Notes under the pieces: model-generated
Database searches by the model: none
The model's input: only the letters and a program-made list of their open reading frames with translations
Told to the model about the DNA's origin: nothing
NCBI GenBank assembly: GCA_963854835.1
Contig: OY978526.1
Coordinates: 11,239,277 to 11,303,276 of the forward strand
DNA: 64,000 nucleotides
DNA from: Megamerina dolium
Taxonomy: Eukaryota > Arthropoda > Insecta > Diptera > Megamerinidae
Direction: 5' to 3'
In this document: one piece after another, positions 46,871 to 59,935 of the stretch
Layout of the letters: each line of letters begins with the position of its first letter
How positions within the stretch are numbered: position 1 is the first letter of the stretch
Position numbers and translations under genes: made by a program

Positions 46871-49800
46871 TATAACTTTGGCGCACGAATGGCGAATTGC
46901 GAAAATGTCGAACGAAATGTCGTCTTTCAAATGTGCATTCGTTTGACACAATCGGATTAGTGCTACCATATCTATGGTCATTAACGCCTTCTTGTCCCAC
47001 AAAAAAAAAATTAAAATATCTTTTATATTAACCAATATTATCTTTCTTACAAATCTGATGTTGAATTGGTGATTGGTGATTAGCTTTATCGAGTAAGAGC
47101 TTTTCAAACACTTTTCTCTGTGGAATTTTTACTTTCGAAAGAATTACCTATTGCTTGTGAAATTTTTGTATTTCCTCAAAATATGAAATTGAGTTGATCA
47201 ATATTTAGGAAATCATCATGATAATTTTTTGGCTAGAACCGTAAAAATATTTCCACTACATATATGGGATGTCTAAGTGTTGTTGTTGTTGGTAGTTTGA
47301 AAAATCACATTATGTTTTAAACGTTGAAATGAAGACCAGATAAAAAAACAATGTGCATCTGGCAACTCTAGTTGTAAATCAACCTTGGACAAAATCTAAC
47401 CCTATTTATTTGATGTAACAGCTATTTAATATGAATGAAAACTTCAAAAATCAATTTTTTCACTTTGAAAAATTATCGTATGACAATAAAATCACCTTAT
47501 TTAACTTGAAGACTTTCTTTATTCCTTTCTTGAGCTATGATGTTGAACATATAAACTAATAATTAGCTAATATCTACATACCTGTATGTACCATATCTTA
47601 CATACATATGTATTGTATTGTAGGTTCATGTCATTGTCTCGCTCGTTTAAACTTTTATGCTATTGTTCTCATTTTTTTACGCCATTTTAAACTGACGTTC
47701 AATATTAACATACACAAATCATTCATTCACCAGAGCGAAACATGTATATATTTTATGCTCACATAATACCTACTATATAAATGAGCTATTTCGGTTCCAC
47801 AGTGTGGTATTTATGTACATAAATATACATGCAATATATACATATATATATAAAAGGTGTATATATCTATTGTATATTAACGTAAAAATCCTTTTAGCCA
47901 TCTGGAACCACCGTACATTGTTACTTATTCGTTTATTCACACACACACGCACACACTCACACAGCGAGAGGGATTCAGAAAGACAATTACTCGTTAAAAA
48001 TGAAGAAAACTTTATGGCGCGTGTTTGTCTTTAATGTTGAAATAAGCAAAAGAAGAAGAAGAAGAAGAAGAAGAAGAAGCAGAAGGTAAAGAAGAAGAAA
48101 TATTCAGAAGAATAAGTAGTAGGATAAGGTAAGTGCAAGAACAAGAGGAAGAGTTATAATAATTACAACAACGTTGACAAACTGCTACTACAATTACTGA
48201 ATTGAATACTCGCGCATACAAAGCCAAATACAGCATGGGTACATTTCAAAGAAGAAGACCAATAATAACAATGACGAAGTGAAGTTCATTATATAGCTGT
48301 TGCTGCTGCTTACTCTGCTCAGCTGTTCAATTGTACGAGAGCTTGAACCTCAGTTGGCCACTCAGTAATCGTGTTTTATTATTGTTGCTTTTTTTGGTTT
48401 TGCTCATCGTTTAAATATTTCGTTCGGTAGGTCGGTCGGTTGATTGTACGACAACGTCAACGACGACGACAATGACGGCAATACAACAATGATACACTCG
48501 TACGTATGTGTGTGTGAACACACAACTGTGGATTCAACGACTCTCTTAACAACAGCAGCAACAACAGCAACAACAACAACAACAACTATATAAGTATCCT
48601 CATGCAAAGTGGAAATATTTTACGTGAGAGAACGGATGGTTGGTCGATAGTATTTAGATGGATGGATGGATGGATGGATGGATGGTTCAAGTTAGTGCCA
48701 ATACAAGGTGCAAAAAAGAGGGCAATGAATGAGTAGTAGAAGAAGAAGAAGAAGAAGAAAACACATACACAAGAGGTAAATTTGCCCAAAAATTATACTC
48801 GCAATACATACATATATACGGGATACTACTCAGCAATAGCAGTAATAATACCATAACACACAGCAGCAACAGCAGCAATAACAATTGCCAACAGAGAAAT
48901 ATGTAAGTATATTGAGAGCAACACAGCCAACACAGACACGAGAAGCTCTGGCGCCTACAAATAGATAATACATTTTCACATTCGACATTCTCCAACGTAT
49001 AGCGGTTGTGTAAAGACATAAAACACGGATTCATCACTGCATAACGGATGCCATAACACGCATATACAGTTCACGCGTCTCTATCGTCGAGATATATGAA
49101 TATATAAATAAATATTAAAAATAAAAAAAATAATAAAAAACAACAAACACACAGTAGACACCCAGTGAGTGACACATACATACATACATCCATATATATA
49201 TATTTATATATATATATATGTACATATATCAATGATAAAATCATTGAATGTGAAAGTGAAAGCATTTTTGTGTTGTGTTCATTTGATGGGACTTGTACGA
49301 ATACACATACATACATATGTACATATGTACGTACTTTAGACATACATATGTGTTAAGGTATTTGCGTTTGCTCGTTGATTGGTAATCACACACACACACA
49401 CACACACATACAGACACACATCACACAGACATCTAACATACAAAGAAAAAAAAATGATTTTATTTTAATTTAATTTACAACAACAAATTTAACATCTTTA
49501 TAATCATGAAAAATGTGGTGATTTTTTTTTTTTTTGTATTCTTTGGCAGCTCACAAATTGAAATATAAATGTAATTGCAAAATAAAACAAATTAAATAGA
49601 AAAAACACCTTCAGTGGAATCGCAGTTGTAGGTTTAAAGAGATTTTTCTTATTAAAGTTTCATTACTCATTTGGAAAATTTAATTTTTGCAAATTATGAT
49701 TTCTTTATTACAATCGATTTAATATTGAAAATATTGTATCATTGACTGTTTTGGAGATAGCTTAACGACATTGTGATTAATTTTTCGAATTCGTACTATT

Positions 49801-50754
49801 AGAAATATTTTTTTTTTATTAACTTTTCGTCAAAGATTTACGCAGAACAATGAAAATATATTAAGTAAAGTTTCAAATGACATCTATTTGTTCTAATGTG
49901 GGTTAGAGTTATTGTGCCAATTGCAATTTATATGAAGAGTTGCCTGTTACAGTATCAGAACCATGAATAGTATTTCAGCCAAATGTTTAGTCGCTTGGAT
50001 TGTGTTTTTATCTTTACCGAAGAAAAATCTGGCTTTGATGTGGCTGGTCTTGACTGGTTTCCATCTTTGATGCGTCCTCAAATTCAAACTGAGCCAAGCG
50101 ATCACAAAACTGTTTTTTTTCTAGTATGAAATCTTATATTTTTAACAATTTAGCAATTGATAATTCTTTTTGGCCTATGGTAATATTTCAACACTGATGA
50201 TTTACAACAAGCCAGAAAAGATAGCTTGTCGAGTTGCATAAAATTTCTTATTTGAAAACATTTTCAACTTTGTAAAGCGAAAAATTTTAATATATTTTCG
50301 TAATTATTTGTCAACTCTTTCACACTGTGCAATTTAGCTTGCTGCTGGCAATTTATCATTAAAAAGCATGGTTTCCCAGATGTGCTACCTTTACATATTA
50401 TAATTTACTTATAAGCAATTATTTTCTTGAAAGTATTCATTCATATTCATTTGCATGGGAGTATATTATATATGGCTTAAAAATTTACGAAAATTCATAT
50501 CTATTTTTTTATCACTTAGGATAACTCATGAACAATTTAATATACAACATTTGTTTCAAATTCAGCTCGTTCATAACTCAAAATATGTATATGTATATTT
50601 TCTAGAAATATTTGTTCATATAAAAAAAAAAAAGAATAATTACAAAAATCTGTAAAGCAGTAAGTAATCATTTAAATAATTGTAATTTTTGTAATTTTGA
50701 CAGTGACACATTGTTATATTAAAGAAACAAAAAATAAATGAGTATATATACATA
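46871..50754. other. Microsatellite-rich region without a supported gene
   Basis: Simple repeats dominate 47.9-49.4 kb: (GAA)n at about 48051-48079 and near 48740, CAA/CAG tracts near 48550 and 48860, (GGAT)n at 48657-48685, TATA tracts near 49195 and (CA)n near 49388. These produce long but low-complexity open frames in several directions. Such CAA/CAG-rich sequence is common in fly 5' UTRs, so an untranslated exon of a gene outside the window is possible, but nothing proves it. Confidence 0.45.
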
Positions 50755-51986
50755 CAGGGTGATTTTTGAAGAGCCTTCGGATTTGATTAAAAAAAAAGAA
50801 TAATAGAGAAATGTATAAAATCTTTATTTGAGCCGATGGAACGAATCTATATAATTCAATGTTTAAAGATGATTTCATGTAAATGTTGACCGCGGCTGCA
50901 CCTCAAATGATTCATACGTTGGGTCCAACTTTGGCATACTCTCTTCAACATATCGGCCGGGTATATCACGAATAAATTCTTGAATATTGGCTTCCGGTGC
51001 GTCAAGCGTTGCGAGCTTGTCGCTATAGACATGAGCCTTAACATAAAAAATAAAAAAAAAAAAAAATATGTGGCACTTAAAGCCCCAAAGGGCTCATTGG
51101 CCGAGCTTCTCTTCCATTACTGTTGTGCGTGTTAAATTTTTGGACAGTATTAGGATGGACCTACTTACTTTAGCCGGTTCCGTACAGCAGAAACCCTAAG
51201 CTTTGTCACAGAGTTCTTTTAGAAGCTTTTTCAGTAGCAAGTAGTTACTGTCGGAAGAATTGCCAATTGCTTGCCGACAGGTGAGTACCGTTCGAAAGAA
51301 AAATCTTTTCGATAATAAATTTGTTATGCATCAGCCGGGGATTGAACCACGACCTACAGATCAGAAGACCTTAACATAGCCCCACAAAAAATAGTCTAAA
51401 GGCGTTAAATAGCATGATCTAGGGCGCCCCAAACGTGAAATAAACTGTTCACCGAACTCTCTTCTCAATTGGGCCATTGTTTCGTGTGCTGTGTGACATG
51501 TGGCATCGTCTTGTTGAAACCACATCTCAGCCAAGTTCAACTCTTCCATTTTGTGCAAAAAAAAAAGTGTAATCATCACACGGTAGCGCTCGCCATTCAC
51601 AGTAACGTTCCTGCCTTGGTTGTCTTTTAAAAAAGTACGGTCCAATGATGCCACCGTACCACCCATAATCCACACCAAACAGTGCATTTTTCGGGATGCA
51701 TTGGCAGTTCTTGCAATACTTCTGGCTGCCCTTCACACCAAATATGGCAATTTTGATTGTTCACGTATGCATTCAACCAGAAATGAGACTAACCATAAAA
51801 TGGAAGAAATGCACAATGCACTTTCTTAACCGAGCATGAATTTTGATAATAATATTCAATAATCTGCAAGCGTTGTTCGTTTTGTAAGTCATGTTTTTAC
51901 ATGTTTGACAGTAACATGTTGCACGAAATCAGCTGAGCTGCCAAAAACAGTGTTGCCAAAAAGAAAGTTGCCAAAAAATCACCCTG
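50755..51986 (-). mobile_element. Deleted DD41D transposon with inverted ends, copy 3
   Basis: The element is bounded by short inverted repeats starting CAGGGTGATTTTT (50755 side and, complemented, 51986 side) and by TA on both sides (50753-50754, 51987-51988). The minus strand encodes blocks of the same DD41D transposase as copy 1: NVTVNGERYRVMI (about 51590), EMWFQQDDATCHTA (about 51525), RPRSCYLTPLDYFLWG (about 51410) and, beyond a SINE insertion, VYSDKLATL-like and LHEIIFKH (about 50870). About 350 bases with the DNA-binding half of the gene are missing at about 51800, and there is a frameshift near 51630. The SINE at 51046-51368 interrupts the C-terminal part. Confidence 0.9.
51046..51368 (-). 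repeat. SINE, copy 3, inserted in the DD41D element
   Basis: It is a close relative of the full-length SINE at 2968-3327 in the same orientation, lacking the first part of the tRNA-like head (5' truncated just before the B box, which is kept near 51330-51345). The T-rich tail lies at 51046-51068. Perfect 10-bp direct repeats CCTTAACATA flank it (51036-51045 and 51369-51378), and removing the insert restores the transposase frame, so this is a clean retroposition event. Confidence 0.92.
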
Positions 51987-51988
51987 TA

Positions 51989-53860
51989 TATATTCAAGTT
52001 CATTCGAAAGTCAATAGGTAAAAATCATTCTAATGCAGACAAGTGAAATAATTAAAAACTTTTCGATTATTGCTATTTTGTGCAATTTACATTTGCAATT
52101 TTCAAAATTCACATTTCTTAATAGTCGGCATTAAATTTGTCAAACTTATTATTCTTCTTCTTTCAATGTTTCTATTCTATATTATTCCATATTATTGTGC
52201 TCAGAGTGAGACTAACAACAATGAAGTTATATAATGTAATAATATATACACATAAATAGTACATAGATACACAATACAAATGTGACTTGATTTTGAACCT
52301 GAAGAAATTGCATTTGTCGCTGCTATTAATATTGTTGGCTTGCAGCAAGTTTTTCCAAGTACCTACTTATACTTATACTCAATTATATATATATATAGGT
52401 CGTTTATGTATCCCAGGAAATATTCTTCAATGAAATTGACTCAATTTATTTACTTATGTACTATGTGTGGTCTCTATTTTTTATATTTTCTTTTTTGCCA
52501 TCCTTCAATATTACTTCTTATACCTCAACTGATATATGTACCTAAATAAAATCGTATTTATTGAGAAGTACACTAATATTTTTATATACCTATTTATATT
52601 GAAGAAATGAAAAGAGCAACTACAATTACAAATATTGTTTGAAGAAAGAAAATGATGTTGAAAAAAAAATAATAATCATAATATTGTAAAAAAAAAAAAA
52701 AAAAAAATAAGAAGAGCACAACATTGAGTTTAAAACTTAGTTGTAGAAAAGAATAAAAATTTTCCAAAACAGGGTGGTCCATTTTTCTTTCAATTTTCCA
52801 TACTTTCTCATAAATTATTAGTTATAATATATTGAAGGTTTTGAGCGATTAATTCGACTATCGAACAAAATAAATTAGAATGAGATTATCACACGCATTT
52901 TTGAATGAAAGTTAAGGCACTTTGTCCAGTACTAAACTAATTGTAGAATTTTTTAACACTCAAAATGCATTCGAATGGCTTTTAAACAAGTGACATCAAT
53001 CAGAAATCATTCATTTTCATTTTCGAATTTGCCTATTCAATATCAACAAAAAAACCGAGACTCTCTAACCCATTGTAATACCATTTAAAAGTTAGTTCGA
53101 CGCATGTACCTAAGCACTTGCGTACTTTTAGACAATTTTATAAAACCAATAAAAAGTCGTAAGAATATCAACAACAACAACAACAACAGCAACAACTGTA
53201 ATATGTAATTGAGCATGTTCTCTACCATATTCCGTATAGAATTCTATGTATTGTGGTGCTGCGATGTTATTCTTGTACGAGTATAATGTCAATATTGTTA
53301 GTAGTTGGATAACGACAAAAGAACAATACAAATATAAACTCATTGCTAAGAGTTGTCTCAAGTGTACATATATGTTAAAGTATATATATACGAGTACTTA
53401 TATGTAGGTATGTATGTTGATGTGTTTTCATTTGTGTAACTATAAAACTCTTAAGCGAACTTATTTTTAACTATCGAACTATAGAAAAACCCCACCACAC
53501 CAAACAATGTTTACTTACCACATGTGACTGTAATCAAAAATTGTAGATATGCGTTAGAAGATTGCACTCATATTCAATTAATAGTCGAGTGTTCGTGAAA
53601 ATATTGCTCATCGGTGGTCCTTTCATAAAAATTATATAACTTTTTATTTATTTTTAATATTCAATCAATGTGTATAAAAGATATAAACACAAATACAACT
53701 CTGTCTGATCAAAATGGACAGAATGCGATACACACATTAAAAGTTGCTAGTAACTTAAGCAATGTAATAAGAGTAGAAATTCTCAAACTGTCAAAAATGA
53801 CCATGCTGCCATGTCCATTTTAAGCGTCTGCCTTAATAAACTGTCATATTTATACTGAAA
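51989..53860. other. AT-rich intergenic region, no gene seen
   Basis: Only poly-A/T tracts (for example 52687-52708) and CAA repeats (about 53170) stand out. Confidence 0.5.
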
Positions 53861-54091
53861 TTTGCCAAAAATGCTTCTTAAAAGAGCTCTGTGACAAAAA
53901 CTAAGTGAAAGTGATGGCACAAGAGTTCTGCCGTTCGGAACCAGCTAATATAAGTAGGTCCCTTCCAATGCTGTCCAAAATTTAACACGCACAACAGTAT
54001 GGAAGAGAAGCTCGGTGGTATCATAATGGGCCTTAATGGCCTAAGTGAGTCCTCTCAGAGAGAGGGCAGCCACATAACCTAACCTAACCTA
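53861..54091 (+). repeat. SINE, copy 4, ending in CCTAA repeats
   Basis: The body from AAATGCTTCTTAAAAGAGCTC to ATGGAAGAGAAGCTCGG matches the SINE family; the tRNA-like head is absent. After the conserved part the sequence differs from the other copies: it continues through CTCTCAGAGAGAGGG to ATAACCTAACCTAACCT (54076-54090) instead of the T-rich tail. It is either a variant 3' end or a junction with another repeat. Confidence 0.75.
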
Positions 54092-54369
54092 TGTTGCAGA
54101 TGTTTCTAAAAAAAGTGAAAAAACCCATTTCATTCGACACTTGAATGCAAAATCAATAAATTTTAGATAACAATATTTTAGCAAGTTGTTTAAATAAAAT
54201 TTTAAAAACCAATTTTTTAGATATATGTCTTGAAAATTTTAGAATTAATCCAGTACTATAACTTTTAATGACATTTACTAGACTAGATTATCTAATTTTG
54301 GTCAAATATGCCCCATTGTATTTGATAATTTGCTGCGATTTTAATTATAGAAACACTGGTTTCACAATT

Positions 54370-54960
54370 TTCACAATTGTTGTTGTTGTTGCCTCTTATC
54401 ACTCTGAGGAAATGTTTTACAAAAAATTGTAATCGTTTGATGCAATGTCCGAACTATAAGGAGGTTGCATCCCAGAATACCTGGCGTAACACTATACACG
54501 TGTGTGTGGCTCGATTTTGTCCTGGTGGAACACAACACATCTCCTGTTGGATAGTTCTGACTGCTTCTGATCAATCTCTAAGTTCAATAACTAACTTGTT
54601 GGGGAAGTAGAGTCCCGAAATTAGTATTTCACCATATGAAAGTAGCTAAAATGCATTCCAGTTCATTAGTCCCGGTTTGGCTATCGTTTGAGTCGCTTTA
54701 CCGCGCTTTAATCACGCGATCTATTACACACAATATTATCGTATGTGATACATTTATCATCCCTGAATACCATCCGTTTAAGGAATGAGTCGATTTTGTT
54801 AGTTTTCGCATAGGCTTCACAGATGGAAAGTCGATTCATAATGTTTTTTGAGTCAATTCGGGAATCTTACTTTATAAAAATTGTTTAAAATGGTTTAATT
54901 GCTGATATGTAACTCCTAAGCGGTGCTATGACTTCCAGCATGCAGGTCTACTTTGATAAT
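54370..54960 (-). pseudogene. Very old mariner-like fossil
   Basis: On the minus strand one finds, in different frames, KRGKATQTIAKPGLMNWNAF (about 54690), NKLVIELRD (about 54595) and RATHTCIVLRQ (about 54515), which resemble the linker after the first Asp and the region around the second Asp of DD34D mariner transposases. Catalytic residues are lost and no ends are seen. Confidence 0.55.
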
Positions 54961-55767
54961 TTTCATGATTTTTTCGAGCATTTTAAAACATCAAAAATTC
55001 CCAAAAGCATCAACCAAAACAAAATTATGTGTAATTGTCTGTGACATTTATAATTTTTGTGTCCCAACTTAACTAGGAAAAGAAGATAAATTGAAGGTGC
55101 AACTTTAATGTATAATAGACCCCAATGGCCGTGGTACAGGATGGAAATATCCTCAACTGATACATCCTATGGATGCGAGTAAATAAGAAATATACATTTT
55201 TATATTGCGATAGACTCCTTCGCTTGCTAAAAAAAATTGTTTAGTTAATAATATTAATTTTAACAATTTTTCTCCAATATGGACACAACGTACAACATAC
55301 CCACTCGCCCCTAAATACGAGTAATATTGATAAAGAAAAGTTGGCAATTGGTTTTCGTGACATTGCCACGTCGAAATTCATCATAGATGTCGGTACGCAT
55401 TGTATCTACAAATTTATAAGTTAACACTTTATTGAGTAAGTACACGTACTTATATATATTATCCATTTTTTCCTTTGGGGCTACCAATATCACCAATACC
55501 CAAATCACTTAAACAGTCAACCAATAATGAAATTTACAATAACAAATTCTTATTGAATATTCTACTATGTATGTACTACATATAACATACTTCTTGTTCT
55601 TAATACACTCACTTTCTATTTTCTTGAGAGTAATTGCTTTTTGTCATTTATGGTCGTAAGATTGTTGTTGTTGTTACTGTTGTTGTTGTTGTTGTTGTTA
55701 TTATTATTATAATAATAGCCTTTTTCGAAAAGTGTTCAAGTTGCTTGACGAACAACATTCGTGTTTA

Positions 55768-55806
<39 letters not shown>

Positions 55807-56425
55807 ATGGTGTATGTGTGTGTGACATAGCAATTTTCGCCATCAGCAATGTACGCCTTCAATTCTCTTCTCATTCCCTTTCACTTTCCTTAAACACTCT
55901 ACGCTTCTCATTCTGTTCTATGTGGAAAATATCCCACACACACACACAAAATTTTCACTCTCACTCCTACACATAGACATTCTGGCCTATGGCATTATTT
56001 TCTGATAGTCGTCAATTTCTGCTTCTCTCCTTCTGCTGCCCTTTTACCATTTGTTTGACTCGTTGTCTCTTGTTGCATTCGAGTGAGTGATTGTGTATGG
56101 ATGTGTGTGTGAATATGTATGTCTGACTTAAAAAGCCGCTAAGAATATTAAGGATAAGCGTAAGCATTAACAACGACAACGATGAGTGGTACAAGTGGTT
56201 AACTTGTGCTTTATGTATGAACAGCAATAGCAACAGTAGATAATAGAACAACAACAATGTCGTCGACGCTGACAACAGAAACCACGAAAACAGCAATGTT
56301 ATCTTTGTGTCTGTTTTTGTTTTTTTTTTTTTCGTTTTTTTGTTTTTCATTTTTGTTTTTTGTGTTTGTTTTTTATTGACTGTCACTGATGATGTCCTTC
56401 CTGTTACTGTATGTTGATAAGTTGA

Positions 56426-56456
<31 letters not shown>

Positions 56457-57399
56457 TCATTCATACATATGAATTTTTTGTTGGATTTGAACTTGTCCCT
56501 ATTCGCCTATACATACATGTACACATACTTATACCTAGACTTGTACAAGAAATTGAAAGTTGCTTCAATTTTCGAATTTTTTATATCAAATTTATTCGTT
56601 TGATCGAAATAACCATCATGCCAAATTGAGTGCAATTCGAAGCAAGTTTAAAAGACTTAAATGTTGGAAAAAATTCTTTTATAATATTGTAGTATAGAAA
56701 TTTTTATCAAATTAATCTTAAAATTGAAATTTGTTCAGGCCTAATATGGATTTTAGACCGCTGAAACTGAATCTGTAATTTTTTGTTCAGTGATCAAAAC
56801 GAAATTTGAAAATCGGGACAACTTGAAGTTTTTTGAACAATTCTAATATCTAGATCATTGATTTTTTATTACGGGATTAAAAGAACAAACTCAAAAAAGT
56901 AATAATATTTACTTATGCATTTATGTATTCAATAAAAAATCAAAGTTAAGCATGGTGTAAAGTGAAAATATCATCAAATTGAAATAATAAAAATTTTTTA
57001 ATAAAAATAAAAATAATACCAACAAAATAAAAACAAAAATACGCAGTAGAAATGAATAAGTGATTGACCGGATTAATGGCAGATTTGAAATAAATCGGTA
57101 TGTATGTATATCACATATTTCAATATATTGGACATACATAACTGTAATATAGGATATTTTTAAGATATATTTATGAATGCTCAATCTTTGAAGGGTTGTT
57201 ATGCCCCATATACATTTCAAAGGTGACTGTTTGAAAGATATTTGATTTGACAATTGATCGAAGAAAATCCCCAATATGCACCATTTACCTATAAAAATCT
57301 ATAAAAAATGAAATTTTTTAAATTCCTATTTAAATAAATTAAGTCCGGTTCAAATCTGTCATACCACATATGATAGATTTCTAAATTTCTGATTGACTG
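54961..57399. other. Region without a supported gene, microsatellites
   Basis: Notable simple repeats are (TTG)n near 55665-55697, (GT)n at 55771-55805, poly-T near 56320 and (CA)n at 56430-56456. Long open frames here are low-complexity products of these tracts. Confidence 0.5.
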
Positions 57400-58480
57400 A
57401 ATTTATATTGACTTTTTTTTGCATTAATGTCGAAATTTTCTTCAATACTGCAGAAATATATTTCGACATTATTGCAATAATTTTTGAAATAACAAATTTA
57501 TTTTCGATGTTATTGAACAAAGTTTTTGCATTAATATCGAAAATGTAAATTCATAAATTTCAGTTTCGACATTATTGCTTAACAATCATAAATGCCTTTG
57601 TCTGATCCAAATTCTTTGCCTTTGTACAGATTTCAACCATTTTTGTACTAATATTGATTCAATTAAATATCATAGAATAAGATTTTCGACATCGTTCATT
57701 GGTTTTTGTACTAATATTTGTACAATTAAGTGGTGTGAGATATTCGACATTATGCAAGAAATTTTTACAAAAATATCGAAAAAGTAAATTCATAATTTTC
57801 AGTTTCGACATTATTGCATAATCTTAAATTCCTTCGTCTGATCGAAATGCTTTGCATTTATACAGATTTCATACATGTTTGTACCAATATTGATTCAATT
57901 AAATAGAATTAGATATTAGACATTGTTCAACAATTTTTATACTAATACTTGTACAATTAACTGGTATTAGATTTTCGACATTATGCCACAAATTTTTGCG
58001 AAAATATCCAAAAGGTATCCATTTTTATACCAATATTGATATAATTAAATAGAATTAGATTTTCGACATTGTTCCAAAAATGTTTACAATAATGTAGAAA
58101 ATCTATTTCCTTACATTAATATCAAAACGTGTTCGACATCACTGCGAACAGTTTTTAATTAATATCGTAACTTTTTATTCTACATAATTGGAACCTTTCC
58201 TTTTTTTTCGACATTAATTCATTTAGCCGCCATATTTTTTAGTTGTGTTTTTCGAAATAAATTTTCCATTAAAAATTTTGCATAAATGCTACTGTGAGTA
58301 GGTGCAATCGATGATGAATATAGCGTAGTATTGCAAAACTTGTCTGCAATAATGTCGAAGGTCCAATTCCAATTGGAAATTATTGCAAAATTTATTGAAA
58401 TAATGACGATCATTTTTAGCCTATATATTTTGAAAACTTTTTCGACATTCATGTAGCCAATTGATAAATTAATCTTTCCC
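57400..58480. repeat. Palindromic TTTCGACATTA repeat array, site 2
   Basis: The words TTCGACATTATTGC and AATATCGAAAA recur many times. A longer tandem unit of about 239 bp is visible: CAGTTTCGACATTATTGC occurs at 57561 and 57800, followed in both cases by matching sequence (CTTTGTCTGATC/CTTCGTCTGATC). Sub-units of roughly 100 bp within it carry ACTAATATT-ACAATTAA blocks. The core motif is the same as in the array at 9590-10400, but the longer units differ. No coding capacity. Confidence 0.75.
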
Positions 58481-58599
58481 ATTCCATTTATAATTTTGCA
58501 TATTGCTATTCTAAGTAGTTATCCATATCACGTCGTGAAGTTACAACCTTTCAGCTTTCAGTTGTAGGGCAGCAATTGTCATTTCTTTCAACTATAAGA

Positions 58600-58795
58600 A
58601 TTTACTATGAAAAAGACCTTTGAGAATCTCTGTGATCAAGTAATGTTGCAAATATTTTGAATTCCAGAATCGGACAATATAAGTAAGCGCCTTCAATTCT
58701 AAAAAGCACTGCAGTACTATAAAACAAAAGTACAGGCAGGGAAGCTCAACTAAAGTGTCCTTTGATGCCTAAAATTGCCCACTATGATGATGATT
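58600..58795 (+). repeat. Strongly decayed SINE, copy 5
   Basis: Weak but collinear similarity to the SINE body: GAAAAAGACCTTTGAGAATC-like start, CCAGAATCGGAC and AATATAAGTAAG in the middle, CAGTACTATA and GGGAAGCTCA near the end. It lacks both the tRNA-like head and a clear tail. Confidence 0.5.
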
Positions 58796-58799
58796 ATAA

Positions 58800-59935
58800 T
58801 TAGAAATGGTATAATAAATACCCTAAATTCTTTTAATGAAAAATGATTAAGGATAATTATGATGTTGGCACCCATACACACACTGTTCAGGTTATTGCTT
58901 GCTAATACTTATTCGGAGCACACATAAAACACCACCTGACTCTGATTGTGTGTATGTAAGCACATCTTTGATTTAATCCTTTTGACCATGCACGCTTAAC
59001 ATACAACTTTGTTAACCATTTAAATGTTTATTATTCGTCTTTTTTCACTGTCAGCATTATTGTTCGTGTTGGCAATTGTTGTTTATGGTTTATGGTTGCT
59101 CTGCAATAAAAAGTATACTTTCATTGCAATTTAATTGTTTTATCATAGTGTTTATAACGGCAATAAAGTAATAAAAGTTTAAGTAGTACATATATGCACG
59201 AATATGTCCTGTGTGAATTAGTAAAATTATATGAATGCTCTAGGAATGACTGACTACTGTAGTAGTCTGTCATTGGTGCTACTGTTGCTGCTGCCACAAA
59301 CAAATCCTTTTGTTTTTGTTATTGTTACTGCTGTCATACTAAAAATCATATTACCTTTTTTATTTTATTCTTCACCTTGCGTCATTTGTTTTGCTTTTTT
59401 TTTTTGCATTTTACTTTTGTTTATTCCAACCAACCCTCTTTAAATAAGAAAAAAAGTCGCGTGATTGTAGGTGTACTCGTGTGTATATGTACATATATAT
59501 ATAGTATGTTATATTGTGTGGCATTCTAAAAATAGTACTTGAAAATTATCTCTTATCCTTGAAAAAAGATTTGAAAATGGAAATGTTGGAAGAAAAAAAA
59601 AATACAGAAAAATTAAATATGTATGTATTCATGTGTTTATAATTCAACAACAAAACAAAATGCAAATTATTATTTACATATTTTTCTATATTTTACAAGT
59701 AGCAGATACCGTAAAATGAACGAAAATTGTTATTTTTAGTAAAAGGGTGCATTTGCGGGAACGTTCGATTTTTTTTTTATTGTATATTTCAAAATTTATC
59801 AGTTAAAATTCACTCCATCACCTTGTTATCGAAGAGTTCATTGAGCTGGACTTAGAGTTGGGAACAAATTTATTCAAGATTGATTAAAAGTGATGCCTAT
59901 TGAAAATGATTATGTTTGCATTCTCATTCTGTCTG
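58800..59935. other. Intergenic sequence, no gene seen
   Basis: No supported coding exon or RNA gene. A Leu/Val/Phe-rich open frame at 59231-59443 comes from TTG/CTG-rich DNA and is not supported. Confidence 0.5.

Noticed and set aside
55634..56464. Several open frames rich in Val, Cys or Thr on both strands
   Set aside because: They are translations of (GT)n, (TTG)n, (CA)n and poly-T tracts.
56921..57274. 117-residue hydrophobic open frame, at first glance like a chemoreceptor fragment
   Set aside because: Phe/Ile/Leu richness is expected from AT-rich DNA read on this strand; no conserved receptor motif or neighbouring exons.
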